Source of the DNA: Dicaeum eximium
Lineage: Eukaryota; Chordata; Aves; Passeriformes; Dicaeidae
Direction: 5' to 3'
DNA: 64,000 nucleotides
Assembly: GCA_013396995.1 (NCBI GenBank)
Contig: VWZP01010358.1
Coordinates: 1 to 64,000, forward strand
The notes below the pieces were generated by a model. It was given only the letters and a program-made list of their open reading frames with translations, made no database searches and was not told where the DNA came from. The translations under genes were made by a program, and so were the position numbers. Of the stretch, positions 22,310 to 36,400 are shown piece after piece (the first letter of the stretch is position 1; every line of letters starts with the position of its first letter).

Positions 22310-25300
22310 ACCAGAAGAGGGAAATTAAACAGAAATGAGATATGTACTTCATACACCTCTTAACTTTTAACAAAGGGCAAAGATGATAGACCTCACAAAT
22401 ATCTTTGCTAAGACCAAAGTTTACTGTAGGAGTTGTTTTGCAGTGTAGAGCTACAATAGCAGAAAAGTAAGTACATTTCCTGAATTATTGCCCCAGGGCA
22501 AAACCTCTCAATTTTAAAATAGGGTTTGTGCCATTTTGTGTCAGGGATCTTATTACATGAGAAACTGATTTTTAAGTGTGGCATTAGTCTTTCATTCTTT
22601 GTTCTCTGGGGAAGTCAAATTGAGACAGAGTTCTTAAGAAGTGGCATATTGGCCTTCTTGAAAGGTATACCCTGGGTATTTAAACATACATGTGCTGCAA
22701 CTCCAGTGAGAATTCCTAACTTCTGACATAGTCCATCTGCTAATCTTTCAGCAGGGTGAGCCTGGCTACAGGCAGAGAAATCAGAAGCTGCTGCTGTTGC
22801 TGCAGAAATGCTGAGATAGCCTGGCCATATGGCGAGCTCTGGAGAGAGAGGGAGAGAAAATATCTTTTAAAAGGTCACCCTGACTCAAAAGACCCATGTT
22901 GTTCTGGTTGATTCATCTGGGTCGTGAAACAGCTCCCAGGTGTGATCACAGGGTAGCTCTCAAGAGGTAGGAGAACAGCACAAATATTACGAAGTTACAC
23001 TCCACAAATACTTCCATGTGTCATGATTCTAAACAACATTCTTATTATTTTCTGCAAATCCTCCCTTTCCTCTCAAAAGAAAGGAAGGAAAGAAGACAGA
23101 TGGATTTAGGGTATTTCTAGTGTGTTTATCAGTGGGAAAACTGATGTACATTTACAAAAATCCCTCTTGCCAGCCACATAAGGGAAGACACACTGTATTA
23201 TTTGCACCAATCAGATATTATCCCTTTGCTGAACTGATACCATATTGCTCCTGCTTGGGAACCCTCTCTTGATCCACTGAGCTCCCACCCAGTGTTTCAC
23301 TGCCCATGAATTCAAATGGGTCCCCCCCAGTGCACAGCAGCACCATCAAGAGCAGAGAACTCAGCCATGAGCTCCAAACACTGCCAGCAGCTGAATCCAT
23401 TCTTCACTGCAGCACAGAAGGCAAGACATCTCACCAACACACAAGGACTGAATGTAGTACTTTAAAATCTAGGTGCATGATTTTTAGCCAGAGATTTTTC
23501 GATCCTGCATTTAGCAAAGATCAATGCTGCATTGACATTATCAGACTACACAGAAACAAAAATGCTACTGTGTGCCACAAGAGAGTGAGAGAACTGTGCA
23601 ACATTCCTGGTCAAAGTGCATTTTTTCCTTTGTTTCATTTGCACTTTCAAATACTGAGCTATTCCTCCCAAGTAGTAATCTGAAGAAAATCTCTTTGATT
23701 TGTTTAGTGATAGTGTTTTTCCATCATCATAGTTTCTAAAAATCTGCTTGATTTCCCAGATGTTGGCATTTACTGCAGCCTTCTGTCTCCTAGAAAGCAT
23801 ACATGAACTTCTAATGGAGAATGTCTCTTTTTACAGAAGATACGATCTTGCACTGCAAAATTTAATGGTTTTGCCACTGGTAATTTTTTTATGCCATAGC
23901 ATTAAAGTTTTCTGAAAATGCCAAAACATATATTGCATAAAAGAATGCTCTGTATTAAGTTTCTAATCAGTTGTATTATTTCTCTGGAAGGTAAAATAGA
24001 ATTATCAGCCATGTCACAACACCACCTTTTACTTGTATTTGCCCAGCGTTAGAAATTCAAATAAATAAACTCCCGAACTTAGACCACCTTCAGGAAGCAA
24101 GGGCATGGCACAGTGATGCCAAAGTGCCCTCTGATAAACAGAGTATCCCTGAGACCTTAGGAAAAATTAAAATCTACACAGAGGAATTCCTAATCATTCA
24201 AATCTGAAGAAAGGTACATGTGCTGTACCAACATGAAGATAAATGGTAAGAGTAATCAGTCTTTGATAAAAATGCTAAAGCTGCTCAGGACCTTAATGAG
24301 GTCCCAGCTTGTACTTCAGACTATGATTTCACCATATACATGACATAATTTACATGCAGTTACATAAAATTGAAAGTAATTAAAACAGTTATCCTGGATT
24401 AGTACACCATGGCTCAATATATGCATTACTTAAATGTGGTCATTCACTGCAGTCATACTGTAATGATGTAGGGAGCAAAAGTAATTCCCAGTTATGAGAC
24501 TTATGGGGTCACTTGTTGATTTCTGTGAAACAGCACAGATTTTGTGAGAGATGACCCAGAAGACTTAATCATTCTATTTTTTCCCTTAACTTGTTTTTTA
24601 AAGCAAACTATAGTTGGAAAAGACTCTGATTTCCAATGTCTCAACAAATGGGCTTAACTTAACTTCCTCCTGAAACTAACAACTATTGCTAACCTACTGC
24701 TCAACACAGTTTTGTAAATATTTAGAAAACATAAAATTGGCAAACTTCCCATTTAGCTTATCACACAATAAACCACCCTGTTTCCATCTTCATTCCCCCC
24801 CTCTCACCAAAGGGCCTATGAAATTTTGTAAGTGCACCACATTTTGTTCCTAATGGAGAAGCCCTGCATTCAACACATTTTCTAGTTACCAGGAAGGTCT
24901 AGTGTCAGTATTGTTAACAAAATGGAGAGGTGGCTTGTTTTCTCACCATTTGTGCAAATAATCTCCCTGTCTATAATTTAAAGACGTAAAATTATTTTCT
25001 AGAGTTTCAAATCTACTCCTATCAATTGCAATGGTAGAAAGTCAGAGCTTCATAGTTTGCCCATCAGAGTGGATTTAATTTGCAAAGAGTTATCAGCAAT
25101 TGCCTATAAAGAGAGGTTTAAGGGTAATTATTTTGCTGCCTGGTTTATAGCACTGTAGTTTGTTTAATAGTAAAAAACACTGACTGTGATAAACGAAAGC
25201 CCCTTTCCTCTAGTACAGTAAAAGAAATGCGGACATTACTAGGAAAAAACAGGAATCCTGGCTTTGTAATTTCATATTTTTTTTATATTTAATTTTATAT

Positions 25301-28300
25301 TAATTTTTTATATGTAATTTGTCCCTGATCAGAAAGATGCATTCCATTAGTCTGAGACAGAGGTGCTGCCCCACGAGGCATCACATGAAGAGAGAGTGGA
25401 TGCCAGATGCTCCCAGTGCAGAGGAGAGGAGGGGGGACCAAGGCAGGGACCAGTCCCAGCCCCAGGGAGGTGGAATGCACAGCACCAGTCTTCCAACCTG
25501 CAACCTTCTTGAACCTACTGAAAGTTCACTATTACATGCATCACTTGCAAATAGAATGACTTAAGTTACAGAACTGCAGAAAATACAGTTATTTACAACA
25601 TGGTTGCCTATAGCAGGATCACAGTTTTTTGGCATTTTTCTTTTTATTTTTTTTAATCTCACTTGGGCTGCTTTTGAACATTTATGTTTTAGAGGTTTGT
25701 TGTGGTGTTGTTTTGGTTCTTTTTTTCATTTATCCTCAAAAACTTAAATTTGTAATGACTATTAATAATGAACATGAAAGGCTATGTTTGTACTATACAG
25801 TACTAGAAATGGGCAGTATACAGCAGTAATGTGAAATTATTCCCATTTACTCAAACACTGCAGCAGGGCTACACAACTCTGTAATGAAATTGCTGCTCTG
25901 GTTGTGTTTCATAAATTTATGCAATAGTAAAAAAAAAAAAAACCAAACCAGATCTTGTAGTTATTTCAAGTAATTTTCATATAATAAAGTGAGCACCATA
26001 CTCCATACAGTAATTGTAAGAGGTGTAATATTATTTCAGCTATGATACTCTAAAAGGGCAAACTGCATGAGGAGGTAATATGTTATTAGATATACTGACT
26101 CTGTGGAAAAAGCAGACACCTTTTAGTTCTGTCTTCAGATACTACATCAGTAACATGAGCTGATCATATGGTGAAAATGCCTAAGATTTTCTTGTAAAGT
26201 ACATTTTACTGAGCACTAGAAAATGTTTAGCAAATGGCAACTTCTCCAAAATTGTCTGTCTTACTGATTTTTTAAAACCTATACCTCTGTAGCATACATT
26301 AATCTTACAAAAATCCAATTCATCTTAGTATTGTGTTAAAGTGATTGAAGAGGTTACAAAATCAGGAAGAATTTGGCCAAAGCACATTTGATGTCAGCAA
26401 CCATCACAATGTATTCTGACAGAACAGTTAAAACCTCCACAAGCATCAACAGAATACCCTCAAACCAAGCTTGGCTCTTTTCAGATAAATTTTGTTGCCT
26501 TGGGCATTCTCAGGTGTAACCAAGGAATTATTTCTTTTCAGAGAGGTAAAAAAGGGTAAAAACTCCAATGTCAGTTCAAGGGAGTTTGGAAAGATGTAAC
26601 ATTGCAAAGTTAAGACCAGGACCTGAGATATTAAATATTAAACAACTCTAGCTAATTTTAGCTCTGCATAGTATTTACCTCAGGCTTGCTCTACTTTGGG
26701 TTTACCTCCCCATTTGTCTGACAGTTTGTGATGCTAAAGAGAGTGCTGAATACCTTTTCTGAACCATCAAATTGCTTGTCTGACTCAATACAATTTTTTT
26801 TTTTCCATCTGTACAGAAACAGTGAGCAAAACTCATCTAATCAAATGTCAGTGTGTACCTCCCTGATTATTATGTGAAATCCCATTGCAGGTAACAGAGA
26901 AAAATTGGTAGTTTTGGAACATGGTCATTCCATCCTAAGGGCATTTTGAATAGGTTGGGTATTACATTACCTGAAAGAGTTTTAATTCTGAGCACTGATG
27001 AAGCTTTATAGACGTACCTATAACAACAGCTGTCTTTGGCAGGGAAAATTGCTCCCACCCTTTCTAGGTGCAGCAGCCAACAGAGGGATGAGTTTTTGAA
27101 TGCAGGTCATGGCAAACTCTTCTCAAGACTCTCAAGAGCAGCAAGAAAATGTCATCATGATACCAGTCTCTCATGATCCAGAGCCCTTCCACGTCTTGGT
27201 CAGTGAACAGCATTGGAAACTCTCTTGATGTAGTCAAAATGAAAAACTTCATGGATCTCTCAATCCTCTGCCTCCCCATGTCCCCCCAAACCAGTGCAGA
27301 CTAATGTGTGACAAAACCATTCTGAGAGAGCAGCTACACTGTGCCTTGGGGCATGCACAAAGTTCCCCACAGCACACCACCACTTGAAGAAGAAGGAGAA
27401 AGAGCACAGGGAAGAAAAGCCTTTGGGAGAAAAAAAGAAACAGAGAAGCCATCTTAGAGGAAGAACTGGAGAAGGATGTGTATACATGGATCTATATTTA
27501 TCTAGTTATCTGGAGATGAGTTATGCAGATATCTAGACACTGGGGGAGGCTGAGGAGGGATGGATGCTGAAGTGAGAAGACAGGCACACGAAGAGAAGGT
27601 GGTGAGAGGAGGAGGTGGTGGGAGTGTGCAGAGTGGGTCAGGAGACACGCCAAGTGAAGAGCTGCACAGTAGGAAAGGAAGTGAGAAAAAGGAATTCAGA
27701 ATAGAAGCAGCAGCAAATAGAAAATAAGCACGTTAGCTCATGGTTTCAGAGTTTGGGGATGCAGAGGACGCAATGACCAAAAAAAATCATAGCAGAGAAG
27801 AAGAGCAAGAGAGAAACTGCAAGTTTGAGGAGAACAACAATATTGCTTTTCAAGCTTAGGCAATGAGTAATAATACCGAGAAGCATAAAATGGAGTGAAG
27901 AATATGTAATAGCTTAGGACTTTATTTTTTCTTTTTTCACACCTTAATTTAATCATGAGTATCTTAGAGAAGATGCAACACTTGCTGAACATAATTAAAT
28001 GTGATGCCAATTTTTTAAGGCTCAATACAGCACCAAAAGCAGTATGAAACACCACTTTTGAAACACCACCACCAAGCTCTGTAGACTTACTACACCTAAT
28101 GCTGTATCAAATATTACACATTCAGGAATTGAGGGGGAAAAAAAATGTTAACTGTGGAAACCTTCATCAGGCTGCAATATCAAGCCTCATGCCTGCATAT
28201 GTGCATAACTCATGCCTCACTAAAATATGGTCTAAACAGGCCTGTGCCCTTTCTACACACTTTGTGTAACTGACCAGTCTGTGCTCTGACAGATGCTACT

Positions 28301-30591
28301 GAGACTACTTTGCAGTATTCAAATTTCAACCCTGAAAAACCACCATCCATAAAGAATGTGTCTGTCCTTCATATGAAAGTAAACTCATTTTATAAGCTGC
28401 AAAAAACCCCAATTTTTAAAAAAGAATGCATAAAGTAGCTATATAAATCCAGCTTTAATAGGCTGCCTATAATCTTCCCCCTCAAGCTCATCTTCTCTTG
28501 TTAAAGCACTGAAATTCCCTTGTGCTCCTATGTGTAAATGTAAGAAAAAATAAACCATTTTTACTTGATCTTTTACTATTGCAATAGATTAAGCAGGCAC
28601 ATTTTGCCTTCTTGCAGTGTCTTTACCTGCCTACTGCCATTCTGTAAATGTGAGGTTATTTAAGTCAACCATATAATGTAGTTTTAAGTGCTCTTGCAGC
28701 ATATAATTTTAAAAAGTATGTAACTGCTTCTACTATTGCTGCTTTTGATCAGGTACAGTTTTTCTGCCATGGAAATGAAAGAATACATCTTACAGCAGGT
28801 ATCAATCACTCATGGCATGATGGGATCTTACGGCCCTAGGCAAATCCTAGGTGCACACAAAGCCATATGCTCTTCAAATCTTATTACTTTAAAGAAAAAC
28901 AAACCAACAAGCAATTACTAAAGAGTGCTAGGAACGGCTTATCCAGAGATCAGTGACAGGAAAAGCACACTGTACCTTCTTCTACTGTTGGATTTGAAAA
29001 GAGCTACCTGTGCTAGTTTCTTCACCCCTTTTACTCAGTGGATTATTCACAATTGCAACCATCTATTAAATGTACTTTGTCTTTTTAAGATGGTCATTTC
29101 AAAAACTCATTATGTAAAGGCCACAGCAAGAGTGTCATAGCTAATTTCTAAAATGCCAGCATCTGTGCCTAACACTGGCATGAGAAAAGTATACTTTTAA
29201 AAATGGAAGAAAAAAACCCCAGACATTCCAGAGAAGCAATGTGAAAAATACTTTAAAAAAAAAAAAAGAAAAAGAAAAAAAAAGTTTGGTGTAAGTAGAG
29301 AATCACAAAGAGACAAAGCATTGATATTTTCTCTTTCCAGTTGCTTCATTAATGCAGTGTGATGACAAGTATGGTCTCTATAGAGAAATTATGTCTATTT
29401 GTATTGTTTTCCCCTACATCTGTGTTTCCAAGAACAACACCCTTCTGGGAAAGGGGTATGACCCAATTTTCTTTCTAGAAAAAACAAACTAACAAACAAA
29501 CTTTCTTTCTAGAAAGTAGACAAACAATCTACTTCATTTTTTTTAAACTCTAGTTATCACACAAATGTTTAAAGACAAAGCTCTTTCTACTTGAGCAACA
29601 TGTCCTTTTCTCCAAGCTAGACATGGACAAAAATATCAGAATTCTTTAAAATACTTTCAGTTCCCACATCATTTCACCAGGTATATATGAATCAACTAAT
29701 ACATGTGACTACTATTATTTGAGGGCCAGCCACTTAAATCGTTTCTGTAACTGAATTCACAGACTCAAATCAACTCCTCAGTTCTCTCCACATACCACTT
29801 GAAGGGAAAAAGCATTGTCTTTTTAGCAACCTTCTATTTTCCTAGCCACTTACTCTTAGGTACAAATATTCTTTTAACAAGCCTTTGTTATTAAATTGAT
29901 GTGTGAGAAAGGCTACAGAAAAGATTTTGGTACACTGAACACTTTTGCTTCTTACGGAATTCCTCAAGATTCCCTCAGTAAATCATCAGGACTGAAGAGG
30001 TTAGCTGTCGGACAGAATTACAGCAGCTACCATTTCAGAAAGTTTCTTTTGTAACCATGGCATGGTCTTATATTTGAGAGCAGAAGTAACCAGACCATCA
30101 GAAAGCACATTTTAAATTAATGTTGCTCAGCACTAATTAGGTGACTGATTAGATTCTGCAATGTTTTATCTGCCTTGTTCTAAATTCTGTACATGTCTCA
30201 GCAGGGACATAATTTTTGCGTGTTGGCAGAACACCACAAAAATTTGGATGGATGAGCTCCCCAACCTCACACTACATCTCTGCTTCAGTCAAGAAATTGC
30301 AAAACAATTGGAAAATGTATCTGCAATGGTAAGAAATAAATTAATAATCGTATGAGTTGTGGCATATATTTTCCATTTTTCTCTTCACTGTGCTGACTGA
30401 GAGGAGAAAAATGAGAATCTAGCACTTGGCTCTGCATTTCTATATTAAATCCAAGCATATGTTTCTGATCATTTTTCAGTCACAAGGATCTTGAGACTCC
30501 AAAATAAATAACTTTATTTTAATCATGTTAAGGGGGTAACAAAAATGATCACCCTTCCTATGCAGCATTAACATTCCAGAACAATACATAA
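22310..30591. other. Intronic sequence, no recognised gene
   Basis: About 8.3 kb lacking any CR1 tail, LTR or exon that I could recognise. Short A-runs lie at 25930-25941 and 29257-29283. The interval 27384-27850 is strongly purine-biased on the plus strand. Open frames of 60-125 codons show no family motifs. Confidence 0.5.
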
Positions 30592-30646
30592 TGTTTGTTT
30601 GTTTGTTTGTTTGTTTATTTGTTTGCTTGTTTGTTTGTTTGTTTTA
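30592..30646. repeat. (GTTT)n microsatellite
   Basis: About thirteen GTTT units with an ATTT and a GCTT variant. It has the opposite strand motif to the (CAAA)n at 22260-22309. Confidence 0.95.
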
Positions 30647-31534
30647 ATAAAAAACATATTTGAGGTTCTCTCATCTTTCACTGTACTGTTATTTAATTTA
30701 TTATGACAATTTCTTGCTCATGTCATCAAGCAGTCACGAAACAAAAGGGTGAGTTAATTCTTTAATTTGGTGAATTACATGAATCATTAACTTTGTTTCA
30801 AACATCATGAATTCATAAAACAGTAGAATGGATCCTTATTTAGATTGCTTACGATTCTTATGACTGGGACATGATTCTAACTGTGCAGCAACTCATTAGG
30901 TGATGCCTGAGTTCTGCTGCGTTTTCAGGCAAAGGCCAAATACTTCTTTAGTTTATTTATATGCTGCAATACTCAAAGATTTTTCTAGGTTAATAACAAA
31001 GAAAATTAAATTTCTTGGCAATGGTAGAAAGCTGTCATTTATTTTCAGGCTCTCTTCCTTTAAATAGTCCTATCTAACAAAGAAGAGAAAGACCTATTGT
31101 TGCCTAAAGTCTGTTCCTTGCAGTAATTTTCATTCACTGGAAATACAGCACACCTTCAATTATGTTAGGCTTAGTCATTTCAGCAACAGGGCTTTTGTGC
31201 ACCTATATTTTGCAGTGTTTTCATAATGACTGTTTACCACTAGCACTTGAAAGCTGGATTCAAATTATTCATGTATGCCTTGTTAATTGCATGTATGTCA
31301 CCAAAAGGAGTTTACTGTCCAATGTTTCAAACATAAAGTTTCAAGATTCTTTACTGATATGCTACACACACCTTGCTATCTATATTTTTCTATTTTGGAA
31401 ATTTGAAACATTTCTCCATGCACCTTGTGTTTTTCCAGCGATAAAACAGAAGCATCTGAAACAGTCAAGTTCTTGTTTGGTTGGTCTTGTTTTGATGAAA
31501 ACTTTCTTTATATTTTTTCTTTATTTTGCCTCAC
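30647..31534. other. Intronic sequence before the LTR
   Basis: No recognised feature. A hydrophobic 139-codon frame at 31162-31581 runs into the LTR and has no recognisable domain. Confidence 0.45.
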
Positions 31535-32040
31535 AGGAGGAGACATCTGCCCAGAAACTATTTCAATCAGACTGTTCCTGAAGGACTGCACAAAAGTGAC
31601 CAACACTGGAGCAGTTAGTGAAGAACTGTGGCCCAAGGGAATAACCCATGTTGGAGGAGGCTGGGAAGGACAGTTTCCCATGGGATGGACCCCATGTCAG
31701 AACAGGAAAAGAGCATCAGGAGGGAGAAGCACCAGGGACAAAGTGCTATGAATTGACTACAACCCTCCAAATTGAGTCTTGTAAGGTGTGTGCGTAGGAA
31801 AAGTGGTTTTAGATTTGCTCTCATTTCTCCCCATCCTAGTCTGATATTAATTGGCATTAATTAAAATCAATTTCCCCAAGATCATCTTGTTTTGCCTGTC
31901 ATGGTAAATAGTAAAGAGATCTCCCTATCCCTACCCTGACCCAAAACTTTTCACAGTGTTTTAATTAACCAAGTGTGGGTGGGGGCTGGGGGGTGATGAA
32001 GCACCTTGATGGTTATCAGCCAAGCTCAACTCACCCCATC
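31535..32040 (+). mobile_element. Solo ERVL-type LTR, degraded
   Basis: From memory of avian repeats, this matches a common avian ERVL LTR. Landmarks in order are a CACAAAAGTG...GGAGCAG segment, a GGGATGGACCCCATG segment, AGTGCTATGAATTGACTACA, then an AATTTCCCCAAG...GTTTTGCCTGTCATGG segment, GATCTCCCTATCCCTACCCTGACC, and a terminus of the form CAGCCAAGCTCAACTCACCCCA at about 32019-32040. The AATAAA polyadenylation signal expected just before the ATTTCCCC segment is mutated. No primer binding site or internal ERV sequence follows, so it is a solo or truncated LTR. The start is uncertain; similarity becomes convincing from about 31535. It lies about 190 bp from the right inverted-repeat arm. 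Confidence 0.72.
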
Positions 32041-32228
32041 AGGCAGCTTCAGTCATCAGAGACACCAAGCTTCCAGCAGAAACAAATGGTATGAAATGCT
32101 GAACCCATTTTAAAACATAAAATGACTCACATGAAAACTCTTATAAAACCAAGACGGTAAAAAGAAATGGAAGAGCTATGAGATACAGAAATGAGAGACA
32201 GAATGCTGGACTGAGACAGGATCTGTTC
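32041..32228. other. Short spacer between LTR and inverted-repeat arm
   Basis: No feature recognised. Confidence 0.4.
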
Positions 32229-33480
32229 TTTCCTAGACCAATTTTTTTTAATATAGTTTATATCTTCATCAGGTGATATTTGTTATAGGAAAGAGAGCTT
32301 CAGGTTTGGAAAGTGGTCTTGTATCAAATGATGCAGAAAGGACTGGGGGCTTCAATTAGCTCTGAAGTCAAAACTTCTACCTTTATATTAAAGGAAGATC
32401 TGGAGACGTGACCATGCTAAATTCCCAATTACATAAATGCTTTTCAGGAGGGAATATGGGGAAGTCAGTCAAACCTGCAATTGCAAGCTCAGACTTGTAA
32501 ACCTTCATAGCTCCAGAAATGAGAGTCCCTGCTGACATCAACGCTTCTGAAGATGGAGCTGGAAGAAGGCTTTGCAAGGGACTTCTCCTTAACTTTGAAT
32601 TGAAGCTGCTGAAGATCGTGTCAGAGGTCCTTGTGCTGAAGGCCAGCACTGCCACTGGCCAAAGGAAGCACCATATTAGACAGCACCAGTGGCTGGCAGT
32701 CACTCCTGATCCTTTCTGCATCTCCTTGTCCAGTAGTTCTAAGGCCAGATGAGCTCAGCCAAGTCAGGTGCTCCCAGTGCACTGCTCCAGCTAAGGAAGA
32801 GCAAAACTCAGCAAGTGAAAACAGACACAGGCCACAGCTTTAGCATGAGAGGTGTTTGATTCTGTTAAGTCTGTTCCTCTTGTGTTGTAACATTTATCTG
32901 CTTCACCAAATCCTTCCCAGGGCCTCCCATCTGACTGCCAATGGCCTTGTTGTGCTGCTGCCTTCCACCTCACACAAGCAGCACAAAACATTTGATTTGC
33001 AAATGCCATGGTCTGTGGTGGTCCAGTTATAAAGCACCAAAACCAGAAAGAGCAGCAACACAGCAGGAAGAGCAGATGAGCAGAACTATTGCTGACCAGC
33101 AGAAACACAGAACTTCTGGATTTGAATACACAGGCTGCCACTGGCTTTGGTTGATTGGGGTTTTTTTTTGTGGTGGTGGCTTTGTTGGTATTTTTCTTTC
33201 TCTGAGACACATTTGGGCTATCCCATCTGACTTTCAGAGCTCATGAGCTAAACCCACCCCCACACTGCCTCTTTGACCCACGTTTCTGTGGGTTCTGCCT
33301 GTCCAGTGGACAGGGAGACCATCCTTCCTGTCACACAACACTTTGTGCAGCCTTAATGTTCTTAGACTTGGGCTGTACACACCAGTGTAAAGTAAAAGCC
33401 ACATAAAAAATTACACCAGAAAGGCACAAGATTCCTATCCAAGCATGAAGCTCATTTGTTTAAAACATATCTTGATGTAA
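32229..33480 (-). repeat. Right arm of the large inverted repeat (unknown family)
   Basis: Reverse-complement partner of 16691-17937. The core 32295-33444 is about 1,150 bp and nearly identical to the left core. The flanks 32229-32294 and 33445-33480 are diverged but alignable. Compared with the left arm it has nine rather than eight bases in the homopolymer at about 33171-33179 and a 3-bp insertion near 32325. The homopolymer change joins two frames into one of 139 codons (32791-33210, minus), which has no recognisable domain. Arm centres are about 15.6 kb apart and the cores are separated by about 14.4 kb. Confidence 0.9.
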
Positions 33481-36400
33481 TTGTTTTAATTCAAATTTAA
33501 AGAAGCTCTTCTCCTTTGCTCAATTTCATTTCCATTGCAGAATATTTTATTTCCACTTTTCCAGGAGACACTGCACAGCTCCAGATCATGTTATTGCATT
33601 AAGCAAACAAAAGATTTGATTTGGTGAAACTGCATGATCTATTCTACACAGGTGGTTAGACTTGAATAGTACATTGACACTTTGCTCACCCTGAAACCAT
33701 AGTGAATCTCTCTTATCATTAAAAGGAATTGCAGCATATGTATTTTTCACATATACCTAAGCTCTGTATAATCATCTTGGATGCTACCAGAGCTTGCAAA
33801 CAAAACACAATACAGACGTGCTCTGACTTCATGTTTATGTAAAATATAAATCTGTTCAGATACTGAGTCCTACAAGCACATATCATCATCCAAACTCTCT
33901 GGCTACATTTCATTTGCAATACAGCAACTGGAAACCATGGACATCCAGCAGAATTCTGTTCAGTTCCTCCAAAATGTGTACAGAAGAGAAGAGAAAATTG
34001 GATTTGGGGGTGATAAAATGCTATTGGCTGAGAAGAACATTGAACTCACTGTTAGGAGGCACTATGAAATTGTAGTGGCATGTCACATCTTACTTTGAGA
34101 CCAAGAAATATTCAAGACTAGATTAAATGAAGCAAGATTACGATACTCCCATTAAGAAACCCTAGCAATAAAAGGCAGAATCATCTTAAATATTTACTTG
34201 TTATTGTTTTGCTAACAGGTAGGGTTGTTTATCTGTTCCTCCATACGGCCACTCATTTCAGATTAAAACATTCAATAGAATTCCTACTTTATTTCCCATG
34301 AGTTTTTCAGTATGCAACATACCATGTGCACCACTAAGGGCTGTGGCTGCACAAGGCTTTTGTTTGGGCAAAACATCTCCTTGAATTTACAAATATGTGT
34401 GGTACAACCATCTGTAACAAAACAAACAGCAACAATCATATTTTCTTGCCATAATGCATCCCACAAACAAATTATAAACTTATTCCCTGAATCAGTAACA
34501 GCTAATGATTATATAGCTTCTACAGATTATATAGAATAATATTTGACCCTTATTTTTCTGCCATAGAGATACGGACTTTTAAATACGCTAACTTGTTGTT
34601 TTGTCATTTATTATTCAAGCTAAATTTTACATTTTAAATTTAATTTTCTTAATCACTTAAAGAGTATATTTCTACAAGATTTAATTGCTCAGATGTGACA
34701 ATCTCTCATCCTTGGACAATTTATCTTGCCCAAGAAAACTAACTGCTATTACAGAGGACTAGATAGAGGATTCTGATTCAGTCAAGTGTTCAGTGGATTA
34801 GTTAACTGCAGTGAAATGGTTTCAAATATGTGTGAGAAATAAACATTCTAAAAGAAAAAACCCCAAAACAGCAGTAACAATAATTCCAAGGAAGATGCAA
34901 AGCCCAACGAGGCTTTGGAGATAAGGGTGGCTAGAATGAAGGACCAGGCATTTTGGGCTGCATTAATGAAGTATTGCCACCAAGACAGGAACTTGGATAA
35001 TGTGTGATTGCACATCAGTTGCTAATGATGGTATATAGAAAAAATAGAATAACTGATTTTTTAGGCACTAGATGCTTTTGTGTTGTTTTCACATATATAT
35101 TCCACAAGCTCATATCACCCATGTAGTTTTAAAGGTTCAACTCTAAAAATGCTTTTTTTTTCTGACATCTTCTCATGAGATGGCATAAAGCAAGTATAAC
35201 AGAAAATTAGTACATATTTTAGCAGTCAGACAGATTCAGCTTAGGAACCACACAAGGCACAGAAAACATGGTCCTGGTCAGGATTAAAATGTTGTTAACT
35301 CACTATCTATTCAAGTTTACAATTGTCAACCTACACTGCATCAGATCGCATACCAGTGACACAGTATTTACAAAAATAAGAGAGGCATCTATAGATAAAC
35401 TTGATAGTTCTATACAGCAGAAAACAAGTCAATACAAGAAGCCATGGGGTTAATTATCATATTCTGCAGGTTGAAAAGCTCTAAACGGCAGTATTGTGCA
35501 AGTATCTAAGCTGCCATAAAAAAAAAATCAGCAAAAGCCAACAGTGTGCAAAATCATGATAGTAAAAATAAAATCTTTAAAAGTAACTTTTTTTTCATAA
35601 AATGTGGGGGTTTTTTATTAAAAGTATGTTGTTAGGTAGTCACAAAAATAAGAATGGCAAGGTTGTGGCACTTCCCACCACTAGGATGTGGTATAACTTA
35701 ACTTTCTCTCAAGACTATTTGATTCAGTGAGAATGTTTGAGAAGGAAGATAATTGACATTTGACTGCTTAATTTCTGATTCACGTATTATAACTGTGAAG
35801 ACACAGAAATAGCAATAAACAATGACAACTAAAACCACTGAGGAAATAAACAAATCACACATACTTTGACTTTTCATACAAGCCAGTAACATGTCTCAGA
35901 TTTTCTTTCAGCCTTATGCAAATACAAAAGTGCTGGCATGAGAAGTAGTCACATCAACTTTACAGTTGGTAAATCTCAGAAGACAGATTAGAAGAAAATA
36001 TATAGATATCCTAAATGGAAAGAATGAAAACTATATGAATGCATAGATGGGTGTTTAGTGAAAATGACAGTGCAAAATGTCAGTGTGAATGAATAAAATA
36101 AACTTTCAGGGAAGGAGCAAATACAAGATGTCTCAGATACAAACTATACTTGAAAAAGAACAAGAGTTACCTCAATTTCAGAGTCACATATTAGGTCGAC
36201 ACAAGCATGGCCATGTTTTCCCCACAATATAAATGGAAGAAATGCAAATTATGATGGTAACAATGAAGTCCATTTCCTCTCCTGACAGCTGTCCCAGCTT
36301 ATCAATAAATGTTGTTGCTTAGTTTACAATACAGATATTCAGATCACAAAGATTCTGCCATATAAACACTGTAAATAACAGTTTTAGAATAACATAAAAA

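Noticed and set aside
22260..30646. (CAAA)n and (GTTT)n arrays as possible arms of a second inverted repeat
   Set aside because: Complementary simple repeats occur by chance and no unique sequence around them is shared.
31162..31581. 139-codon hydrophobic plus-strand frame
   Set aside because: T-rich composition explains the hydrophobicity and it runs into the degraded LTR; no domain recognised.
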